From: CBDFFW01 sp965246945
GTDB taxonomy: Bacteria > Pseudomonadota > Alphaproteobacteria > UBA11073
Assembly (NCBI GenBank): GCA_965246945.1
Contig: CBDFFW010000001.1
Location: 558,001-622,000, forward strand
Length of the DNA stretch: 64,000 nucleotides
Direction of reading: 5' to 3'
Part shown: positions 58,587-64,000 of the stretch, in pieces
Layout: every line of letters begins with the position of its first letter
Position numbering within the stretch: the first letter of the stretch is position 1
Position numbers and translations under genes: made by a program
Notes under the pieces: generated by a model
The model's input: only the letters and a program-made list of their open reading frames with translations
Told to the model about the DNA's origin: nothing
Database searches by the model: none

Positions 58587-59018
58587 TCAGGCCCGATGAT
58601 AGGGATGATTTTTTAAAATGCATTGGGCGCGATAAAGCTGTTCGGTGAGCATGACGCGCGCTAGTAGATGCGGCCAAATGGCGGGGCCGAAGGAAATTTG
58701 CAGAGCGCTGCGCTGTAATAATTCTGCATTTAAACCATCTGCTCCGCCGAGCAAAAAACTGATATCGGCCTGGGCTTGCCATTTTTCCAACGCCTGGGCC
58801 CATTCTTCACTATTTAAAACTTTACCGCCAGGCGTTAAGGCGATGATGTGGGCATTAACCGGTAATGCTTTTGCCATGGCGGCGCATTCGCTGATTTGTG
58901 TGCTGGTGGTAATCTCTTTCAACTGCACAGGCCAGGTGAGCCGCTTGGTGTATTCGGTGACCAATTCGCCGTAAGGGGTATTAGCTTGTTTGCCGACAGC
59001 AATTATCTGGATGCGCAT
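58587..59018 (-). CDS. rlmH: 23S rRNA pseudouridine-1915 N3-methyltransferase (RlmH)
   Basis: SPOUT methyltransferase acting on the 70S ribosome. From the ATG at 59018 (MRIQIIAVGK) it is 143 aa, the normal size. The knot motifs are intact: HIIALTPGGKVLNSEEWAQA, ISFLLGGADGLNAELLQRS and the C-terminal HLLARVMLTEQLYRAQCILK then NHPYHRA. The frame continues to 59168 through a repeat and the neighbouring gene and is not used. Confidence 0.96.
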   Translation of the reverse strand: MRIQIIAVGKQANTPYGELVTEYTKRLTWPVQLKEITTSTQISECAAMAKALPVNAHIIALTPGGKVLNSEEWAQALEKWQAQADISFLLGGADGLNAELLQRSALQISFGPAIWPHLLARVMLTEQLYRAQCILKNHPYHRA

Positions 59019-59019
59019 G

Positions 59020-59346
59020 CTAAACCTCATCCTGAGCTTGTCGAAGGAGCGAAGGACAAGGTTTAGCAGTCTTGGTAAGTTGAGGTAAAATCGCATAATC
59101 ACCGCAAATGAGTGCCTCTTTTTTAGCGCGTCGCCAGCCTTTGATTTGGCGCTCACAAGCAATTGCATCGGTAATGCTAGAAAAATATTCGGAGAATACT
59201 AGTTTCACCGGTAACCGTTTGGCGGTATAGCTATCGATGTAAGCGCCAGAGTTATGTTCGCTAATACGCTTTTCCAAATTATCACGTGTGCTGCCAACAT
59301 AGTAACTTTTGTCATTGCATTCGATCATATAAACCCAAGCGCCCAT
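59020..59346 (-). CDS. GIY-YIG endonuclease-like protein (UPF0213 type)
   Basis: A 108-aa single GIY-YIG domain: WVYMIECNDKSYYVGSTRDN with the catalytic Tyr pair and Arg, LEKRISEHNSGAY, and the conserved AIACERQIKGWRRAKKEALI. Its own biological role is not established for this family. The last ten residues (PSLLRQAQDEV) are encoded by a copy of a common intergenic repeat (59027-59048), and an inverted copy lies on the other side of the gene (59371-59392). Confidence 0.9.
   Translation of the reverse strand: MGAWVYMIECNDKSYYVGSTRDNLEKRISEHNSGAYIDSYTAKRLPVKLVFSEYFSSITDAIACERQIKGWRRAKKEALICGDYAILPQLTKTAKPCPSLLRQAQDEV
59027..59048. repeat. 22-bp interspersed repeat, copy in the GIY-YIG 3' end
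   Basis: TCATCCTGAGCTTGTCGAAG(GA), the widespread intergenic unit whose reading produces the RQAQDE peptide. It is identical in inverted orientation to 59371-59392, so the two bracket the GIY-YIG gene. Confidence 0.85.
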
Positions 59347-59350
59347 GCAA

Positions 59351-59409
59351 TAATATATTTTAAATCCTTATCCTTCGACAAGCTCAGGATGAGGATTTAA
59401 AATATATTA
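59351..59409. repeat. 59-bp nested inverted structure with a second copy of the 22-bp repeat
   Basis: TAATATATTTTAAATCC (59351-59367) and GGATTTAAAATATATTA (59393-59409) form a perfect 17-bp inverted repeat enclosing the repeat copy at 59371-59392. The right arm ends at the first base of the methyltransferase start codon (59409), so the stem would cover its ribosome binding region. Confidence 0.75.
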
Positions 59410-60065
59410 TGCTTCGCCAAACTTTTGCACCGAATGACCTGTTGGGCGATTATCTGAATAACTTAAACGGCCAAGAAACGCCGGTGATGCAGGCGTTGCG
59501 AAAATATACCCAAACCTTGGGCGGCGCGGGCCAAATGCAAATCGATCCGATCCAAGGGCAGATGATGGCCTGGTTGTTGCGCAGCATCCATGCACGCGAT
59601 GTGTTGGAAATTGGCACATTCACGGGTTATAGCGCGTTATGGCTGGCGCAGGGAATTACCGCTGATGGCACCATCACTTGCTGCGATATCAACCAGGAAT
59701 GGGCGGATATTGCACAGCATTATTGGCGGGAAGCGGGCGAAACCCGTATTACGCTGAAGTTGCAGCCCGCTTGGGATAGTGTGCGGGAATTGGCCAATGC
59801 GCGGCACATGTTCGATGCGATTTTTATCGATGCCGATAAAGGCAATTATATGTCCTATTTCGATGCGGTGCTGCCCATGCTGCATCAAGGCGGTTTGGTT
59901 ATGCTGGATAATGTGTTGTGGCATGGCGAAGTGGCCGATGCGCATAGCCAGAAACTGGTGGTGCAAACCATGCGGCATATTAATGATTATGTGATGCAGC
60001 ATCCGGTCTGTGATGTGACGTTGCTGCCGATTGGTGACGGGCTATTGATTGCGCGCAAGCGCTAA
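59409..60065 (+). CDS. SAM-dependent O-methyltransferase (catechol/caffeoyl-CoA type)
   Basis: A 218-aa class I methyltransferase. The SAM-binding EIGTFTGYSALWLAQGI, the acidic CCDINQEWADIAQHYWREAG, and the metal-binding DAIFIDADKGNYMSYFDAVL with NVLWHGEV match the O-methyltransferase family 3. The substrate is unknown. Its start codon overlaps the right arm of a large inverted repeat. proC follows 19 nt downstream. Confidence 0.92.
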   Translation: MLRQTFAPNDLLGDYLNNLNGQETPVMQALRKYTQTLGGAGQMQIDPIQGQMMAWLLRSIHARDVLEIGTFTGYSALWLAQGITADGTITCCDINQEWADIAQHYWREAGETRITLKLQPAWDSVRELANARHMFDAIFIDADKGNYMSYFDAVLPMLHQGGLVMLDNVLWHGEVADAHSQKLVVQTMRHINDYVMQHPVCDVTLLPIGDGLLIARKR

Positions 60066-60083
60066 GCGGCATAAGTTATAAAC

Positions 60084-60896
60084 ATGAAATTAGCGCTGAT
60101 CGGTTATGGGCAAATGGGCAAAGCCATGGCAGAGCGCTGGTTTAATATGCCGGAAATTAGTGAAATCCTACTAATTAAACGGTCTTTTGCTGAGGCAAAA
60201 CCCAATGATTTACCTGCCCATGTGCACTGCCAAGCGGCGGTTAGTTTTCTGAAAGAATGGCCAGCCGATATAATTTTGTTGGCGATGAAGCCGCAGCAAA
60301 TGGCGGAACTGCTGGATGACATTAAAACATTAATTAAGCCGCACACATTGATTATCACCGTTGCGGTGGCTTTGCCTTTGACATTTTATCAGCAAGCCTT
60401 GTCTGCCAAGCAGCCGATTGTACGCATTATGCCTAATACACCATCGCAAGTGGGGGCAGGCATGAATGTTGGTGTGGCCACCGATACAGTTTCCACCAAC
60501 CAGCGGCATTTGGTTGAACAGTTATTTGCGGCAATTGGCCAATGGGCATGGCTGGCAGATGAAAAGCAAATGGATACGGTATCGGCAATTTCCGGCAGTG
60601 GGCCGGCCTATTACTATTTATTTACCGAGCTATTGGCCGCGTGGGGCGCGCAGCATGGTTTAGCGGCTGATCTGGCAGCGCAATTGGCGCGGCAAACGCT
60701 GGTTGGCAGTGGCGCGTTGTTGGCTGATCGCAGTATCCAAACACCAGCGGAATTGCGGCAAGCGGTAACTAGCAAGGGCGGCGTAACCGCAGCGGCATTA
60801 AATGTTTTTCAGCAGAATGACGCTTTGGCCGAATTGATTAGCCAAGCATTAAGTGCCAATCTGGCGCGGAGTATGGAAATGGCAGGCGGCCAATGA
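60084..60896 (+). CDS. proC: Pyrroline-5-carboxylate reductase
   Basis: Last step of proline synthesis. NAD(P) site MKLALIGYGQMGKAMAERWF, conserved IVRIMPNTPSQVGAGMNVG, the catalytic SAISGSGPAYYYLFTELLA and the end-region RQAVTSKGGVTAAALNVF are intact; 270 aa. Its end overlaps the next gene by four bases (ATGA). Confidence 0.96.
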   Translation: MKLALIGYGQMGKAMAERWFNMPEISEILLIKRSFAEAKPNDLPAHVHCQAAVSFLKEWPADIILLAMKPQQMAELLDDIKTLIKPHTLIITVAVALPLTFYQQALSAKQPIVRIMPNTPSQVGAGMNVGVATDTVSTNQRHLVEQLFAAIGQWAWLADEKQMDTVSAISGSGPAYYYLFTELLAAWGAQHGLAADLAAQLARQTLVGSGALLADRSIQTPAELRQAVTSKGGVTAAALNVFQQNDALAELISQALSANLARSMEMAGGQ

Positions 60897-61312
60897 AAAA
60901 AGATTTTACCACTCATTGGCAGCAAGTGGTCGCCGCTGCAGTGCAAAATGCCGAGACCGATTGGGCTGCTACAGAAAAACTATCTGAAAGATGGCTGGTG
61001 CTGTTATTGGCGCTGGCCGATGAATGGCAACGGGATCGCGGCAGGTGGTTGCAGCGGTGGCCCAGTGATTTCAGCGCCATTAAAAAGTTGCCAGAATATT
61101 TGCCAGCCATTGCCCATAGTTGCACGTGGTTGGTGGCGCTGACCGTGCCGGTTAAACAACAAAGACCGTGGCATGTGATGACATTAAAGGGATTACTCCT
61201 CTATTTAATTTGGCAATGGCAACGGGATGACACGCCGGATTTAAGCAAAAGCATGGCGGCGATGGATCGCAGTTTGCGATGGCTTGAAAAATTGCAAAAT
61301 GATTTCACATAA
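60893..61312 (+). CDS. Orphan protein translationally coupled to proC
   Basis: A 139-aa soluble, Trp-rich helical protein (WQQVVAAAVQNAETDWAATE, then EKLSERWLVLLLALADEWQR). This resembles in size and helix content the TetR-like C-terminal or COQ9-like folds, but no motif supports a specific assignment. The ATGA overlap with proC suggests co-translation. Confidence 0.65.
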   Translation: MKKDFTTHWQQVVAAAVQNAETDWAATEKLSERWLVLLLALADEWQRDRGRWLQRWPSDFSAIKKLPEYLPAIAHSCTWLVALTVPVKQQRPWHVMTLKGLLLYLIWQWQRDDTPDLSKSMAAMDRSLRWLEKLQNDFT

Positions 61313-61382
61313 GATTGTGAATTAACCCCTTCTCTTCGCCGCCGATCTGGCGTAGAATGGTTTAAACTTTTCGTGAGGTGCT

Positions 61383-61877
61383 ATGTCCCGTAATTTTCCG
61401 TTTTTCGAGAACGAGTTTTTGAAAACCATGACCCAATTTAATGTGCCTAGTTTGGATGTGGAAACTTTGGTTTCTACTCAGCGCAAGAATGTGGAAGCAT
61501 TCGCGGCGGCTAACCGTTTGGCGGTCGAGGGTATTCAGGCGGTGATGCGCCGGCAGCTCGAGATTTTTCGGCAAACGGTGGATGACACGGCCAGCACGAT
61601 CCGTGAGCTGAGCCAGGCGCAAGGCCCGCAAGAACGTGCCAGCAAACAACTGGATTTAATGAAGGTTGCCTACGACCAAGCACTTGAAAATATGAGTGAG
61701 CTCGGTGAAATGTTGCGCCGTTCAAATACCGAAGCAGCGGAGTTGATTAAAAACCGCGTGGATGACACGCTGGATGAATTAAAAAATACGGTAGCCAAAA
61801 AAGGCGCTGCAGTAAGCGCAGGCGTTGTCAGCAAACCTGCGGATAAAACCGAACAGGATAATCAAAAGAAAAAATAG
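61383..61877 (+). CDS. Phasin-family protein
   Basis: A 164-aa amphipathic helical protein of the phasin_2 type found on polyhydroxyalkanoate granules: NVPSLDVETLVSTQRKNVEA, FAAANRLAVEGIQAVMRRQL, EIFRQTVDDTASTIRELSQ. The basic C-terminal tail is low in complexity. Ribosome binding site GTGAGGTG lies before the ATG, and a strong terminator follows. No PHA synthase gene is in the window, so granule association is inferred from the family. Confidence 0.88.
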   Translation: MSRNFPFFENEFLKTMTQFNVPSLDVETLVSTQRKNVEAFAAANRLAVEGIQAVMRRQLEIFRQTVDDTASTIRELSQAQGPQERASKQLDLMKVAYDQALENMSELGEMLRRSNTEAAELIKNRVDDTLDELKNTVAKKGAAVSAGVVSKPADKTEQDNQKKK

Positions 61878-61900
61878 TTTCTGTAAAATTCGTTTAACGA

Positions 61901-61926
61901 AAGCCCTTCTGAGAAGGGCTTTTTTT
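61901..61926 (+). terminator. Rho-independent terminator after the phasin gene
   Basis: AAGCCCTTCT-GA-GAAGGGCTT hairpin followed by TTTTTT. It lies between the convergent phasin and lolA ends and touches the lolA stop region. Confidence 0.9.
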
Positions 61927-62527
61927 ACCGCTTGCTGTTAGGTACTTTAAACACAAAAAGGGTGGGATCAAATTTTTCGCCCATGATGGGGTTTAATAGA
62001 CTCGTGGTAGTGGTTTGGCCTTGCGCATCAACCACTTGCCATTGTTTTAATTGCATGGGCCGGTCATCAAAAATTAGGGTTAGGCTGCCGCTATCGGGTG
62101 AAGATGCTTGCACCAGTTTAATGCTCAGCTCCCCTTGCTTACTCTGTACATCGGCCACTTTCACATCACCGCTGAATTTAATTTTATCGCGCAGCAGAAA
62201 ATCTGCCAAGGTTTGACTAATCGGAGCAGTTGATTGGTTTTCCAATTTGGCATCCCAAAAATTGATAAATGCGCCATCGGCGACCATAAAATGGGCAATT
62301 GGCTCTTTATATTGGAACCGCAAGCGGCCTGGGCGCTGCAGCCAAAATTCGCCCGTACTTGTCTGGCCCATGGCATTCTGCTGAATAAAATCAGCCCGCA
62401 CGGTATGCAGGCTATTCATATAAGCTTCCGCGCGCGCCACATCGCTATTGGCATCGGCTAAAGCCTGGGCGCTGGTTAATAGCAAGATGACCGTTAACAG
62501 GCCCAAAACACGCTGAATTAATTTCAT
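61925..62527 (-). CDS. lolA: Outer-membrane lipoprotein carrier protein LolA
   Basis: Periplasmic carrier of lipoproteins to the outer membrane. Signal peptide MKLIQRVLGLLTVILLLTSA then QALA. The LolA fold shows MNSLHTVRADFIQQNAMGQT, FWLQRPGRLRFQYKEPI and the C-terminal LTLIFDDRPMQLKQWQVVDA then GQTTTTSLLNPIMGEKFDP. 200 aa, normal length. Confidence 0.95.
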   Translation of the reverse strand: MKLIQRVLGLLTVILLLTSAQALADANSDVARAEAYMNSLHTVRADFIQQNAMGQTSTGEFWLQRPGRLRFQYKEPIAHFMVADGAFINFWDAKLENQSTAPISQTLADFLLRDKIKFSGDVKVADVQSKQGELSIKLVQASSPDSGSLTLIFDDRPMQLKQWQVVDAQGQTTTTSLLNPIMGEKFDPTLFVFKVPNSKR

Positions 62528-62612
62528 GGCTTAAGCTTAGCAAACCAGCCAGGCATTTGCCTAATGACATCTTGGCAATCATTACCGCTACATTAGTAAC
62601 AACAGGCAAAGT

Positions 62613-62745
62613 GCGTCATCCCAGCGCAAGTTAGGAGCCAGCTTGGCCAAGCGGCTTGCAAATTGAGGGGATAAATAATAGCTTAACTTATCATTAATCT
62701 AAAACTCATATACGGTCTGGATCCCAGCTTGCGCTGGGATGACGC
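62613..62745. repeat. 18-bp inverted repeat pair with an internal hairpin
   Basis: GCGTCATCCCAGCGCAAG (62613-62630) and CTTGCGCTGGGATGACGC (62728-62745) are perfect inverted copies bracketing a 97-bp non-coding stretch. The right copy also forms ATCCCAGC-TTGC-GCTGGGAT (62721-62740). It is of the same general type as the element at 4379-4473 but differs in core sequence. Confidence 0.75.
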
Positions 62746-62749
62746 CAAG

Positions 62750-63145
62750 TTAAACGCCGTTAGGCACCAGCTTCAATGATGCGGAATTAATGCAATAGCG
62801 CAGGCCGGTGGGTTTGGGGCCGTCTGGGAAAACATGGCCTAAATGCGCGTGGCATTTGGCGCATTGCACTTCAATCCGCATCATCCCATGGCTGATGTCT
62901 TTGATTTCTTTAACTGTATCCATTTGCATCACATCAAAAAAGCTGGGCCAGCCGGTGCCGCTATCGAATTTGGTGGTGGAGCTGAAAAGGGGCGTATTGC
63001 AGCACGCACAATGATAACTGCCAAGAGTTTTGGTATCCCAATACTCACCCGTGAAGGCGCGTTCGGTGCCGCCCATCCGGCACACATCATATTGAATAGG
63101 CGTTAAATCGCGGCGCCAATCAGCATCGGTTTTGTTTTGAGACAT
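62750..63145 (-). CDS. msrB: Peptide-methionine (R)-S-oxide reductase MsrB
   Basis: Repairs methionine-R-sulfoxide in proteins. Catalytic Cys in GLRYCINSASLKL, zinc-binding CxxC pairs in HCACCNTPLF and QCAKCHAHLGHVFPDG, and FDSGTGWPSF are present. I use the ATG at 63145 (MSQNKTDADW); an ATG at 63166 would add seven residues. 131 aa. A 28-bp palindrome lies about 54 bp upstream. Confidence 0.96.
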   Translation of the reverse strand: MSQNKTDADWRRDLTPIQYDVCRMGGTERAFTGEYWDTKTLGSYHCACCNTPLFSSTTKFDSGTGWPSFFDVMQMDTVKEIKDISHGMMRIEVQCAKCHAHLGHVFPDGPKPTGLRYCINSASLKLVPNGV

Positions 63146-63199
63146 GAATAATATATAGGCAGACATTTACCCCAAAACAAAGTCGCCATTCAATATAAC

Positions 63200-63227
63200 T
63201 GTTTTAACGTGCTAGCACGTTAAAACA
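63200..63227. promoter_or_regulatory. 28-bp perfect palindrome, copy 2 (upstream of msrB)
   Basis: Half-site TGTTTTAACGTGCT directly followed by its reverse complement; it differs from copy 1 only by a compensated C-for-T change in both halves. The next few bases (AACAT) also match copy 1. See 17297-17324. Confidence 0.7.
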
Positions 63228-63372
63228 AACATATTCAGTCAAGCCAAATCTTTTATTTTGAATAGCCGCGTATTGGCATAGCGGAGGATATTACAGCGAT
63301 ATATTCAGGCTCTAGATCACTTAAAATGCTTATAAAACATACTACTCAAAAAAAATGATGAAACGCATTCAA

Positions 63373-63400
63373 TGTTTTAATGTGCTAGCACGTTAAAACA
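63373..63400. promoter_or_regulatory. 28-bp palindrome, copy 3 (near Hpt gene end)
   Basis: The left half has the T form of copy 1 (TGTTTTAATGTGCT) and the right half the C/G form of copy 2, leaving one mismatched pair. It is 173 bp from copy 2 and 60 bp from the end of the Hpt gene. Confidence 0.7.
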
Positions 63401-63460
63401 ATTGTTGTGGGTAAGTTGCGCGGATAAGTTGTCTTGAAGATATAATATTGGCTAGACTGC

Positions 63461-63817
63461 TTAGGCGGCTTGCTGCACGAGGTGTTGCACTTCCGCAAAA
63501 GTTTGCTGGGCGATGGGCAGTTGTGCTTTCAGCAGAGCCCAATCAGCATTTTCACGGCCGCCATGTTCGATGGTTTTGGCAATTTCGGCTAAGCGAAAGA
63601 AACCCAGCTGGCGGCTGGAAGATTTTAAGCTATGGGCGGGGGCAGTGACTTGCGCGTAATCTTGCGCAGCAATACCGGCGGTAACTGCGTCTAAATACTG
63701 CGCGCTATCTTCCAAATAATACGCCAACATGGTGGCAAATTTACCGCCCAATGTGGTTTGTGCATCTTGCCAGCTGGCGGCATCGCATAACGAGAATTGT
63801 TGATAGTCGGTAATCAT
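63461..63817 (-). CDS. Histidine phosphotransfer (Hpt) domain protein
   Basis: A single-domain phosphorelay protein. From the ATG at 63817 (MITDYQQFSLCDA), with ribosome binding site TAAGGAG, the Hpt signature HSLKSSSRQLGFFRLAEIAK gives the phospho-accepting His (APAHSLKSSS). About 118 aa. It begins 10 nt after the stop codon of a receiver-domain gene, so it probably shuttles phosphate from the hybrid kinase encoded there. Confidence 0.92.
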   Translation of the reverse strand: MITDYQQFSLCDAASWQDAQTTLGGKFATMLAYYLEDSAQYLDAVTAGIAAQDYAQVTAPAHSLKSSSRQLGFFRLAEIAKTIEHGGRENADWALLKAQLPIAQQTFAEVQHLVQQAA

Positions 63818-63827
63818 GGGTTGCTCC

Positions 63828-64000
63828 TTAGGCCGATTTGCGTTGTTGGCTATACGCGCCATCAATCAGATAATGTTGCAGTAATTGCACCAGCGTATCC
63901 TTGCGGATGGGTTTGGCTAAATAATCCTGCATGCCGGCGGCCAGGCATTTATCGCGGTCGCCCTTCATGGCATTGGCGGTCAGCGCGATAATCGGCGCAT
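63828..64000 (-). CDS. C-terminal end of a receiver-domain protein (probable hybrid kinase), cut by window
   Basis: Only the last 57 codons are present. They read PIIALTANAMKGDRDKCLAA followed by GMQDYLAKPIRKDTLVQLL, the alpha4-beta5-alpha5 end of a receiver domain of the hybrid kinase kind (TANAM and KP motifs). The tail is IDGAYSQQRKSA. The following Hpt gene suggests a complete phosphorelay. Confidence 0.85.
   Translation of the reverse strand, partial: APIIALTANAMKGDRDKCLAAGMQDYLAKPIRKDTLVQLLQHYLIDGAYSQQRKSA

Noticed and set aside
1..64000. CRISPR arrays, rRNA genes and complete insertion sequences
   Set aside because: I saw no regularly spaced direct repeats, no 16S/23S sequence and no transposase frame.

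Overview
The window is a chromosomal segment of a flagellated, respiring alphaproteobacterium. The placement rests on gene content: a single bifunctional RelA/SpoT homologue, FlaF, an FlbD-type sigma-54 activator next to fliF-fliG-fliH-fliN, DUF2336 and DUF1217 proteins, a GcrA-like HTH protein, an alphaproteobacterial J-domain protein, a Coq6/UbiH-type hydroxylase and the mltB-rlpA-dacA-tmk gene order. The DNA is of moderate GC, with several much more AT-rich orphan genes dispersed in it. I cannot name the genus; an uncultured Micavibrio- or Rhodospirillales-like lineage is a guess.

Layout. 1-6.2 kb (minus strand): rsh (cut by the window edge), scpB, scpA, era, a periplasmic cyclophilin and tRNA-His, with an unrelated plus-strand gene separating scpB from scpA. 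6.2-17.3 kb: mixed metabolic and regulatory genes (a Cys/Met-metabolism PLP enzyme, a GNAT enzyme, an IscA-type protein, a GcrA-like protein, a J-domain protein, an RHH protein, a UbiH-family enzyme, a CheY-like protein, higBA, an unusual threonine dehydratase, purE). 17.4-20.8 kb: a 3.35 kb integrated element in tRNA-Cys, bounded by a 15-bp repeat of the tRNA 3' end, with a broken integrase and two cargo genes. 21-25 kb: gmhA, an orphan, sufE, fabG and a yoeB toxin whose antitoxin gene is frameshifted. 25-34 kb: flagellar block 1 (flhF, flhG, fliF, fliG, fliH, fliN, hybrid kinase, flbD) with a sigma-54-like promoter before fliF. 34-44.8 kb: a rearranged PP2C-like membrane protein, pcm, sucA, an MntA-HepT pair, and the tmk/dacA/rlpA/mltB cell-wall group. 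44.8-51.1 kb: flagellar block 2 (fliK, flgD, flgE, flaF and a chimeric DUF1217/hook-like protein). 51-64 kb: ald, a DUF2336 gene, dxs, an orphan, rpoZ, a NYN-domain gene, a DinB-like gene, rlmH, a GIY-YIG gene, an O-methyltransferase gene, proC, a phasin gene, lolA, msrB, an Hpt protein and the end of a receiver-domain gene.

How it fits together. The two flagellar blocks cover the MS ring, switch, export regulator, hook and hook-length control, plus the positional GTPase/ATPase pair FlhF-FlhG. FlbD and GG-N10-GC promoters before fliF and fliK suggest the usual sigma-54 class control. The cell-wall cluster (two glycan-cleaving enzymes and a D,D-carboxypeptidase) is typical of alphaproteobacteria.

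Most unusual items: (i) a threonine dehydratase whose C-terminus looks like the isoleucine-sensing regulatory region of citramalate synthase instead of the normal IlvA regulatory domain; (ii) a 710-residue flagellar protein in which a hook-protein-like segment is inserted inside a DUF1217 domain; (iii) a PP2C-like protein whose DGH metal-binding segment appears moved to the C-terminal side of the domain; (iv) the tRNA-Cys mini-island carrying an S-adenosylhomocysteinase-like protein; (v) a 28-bp palindrome present three times, in two cases about 50 bp upstream of a start codon.
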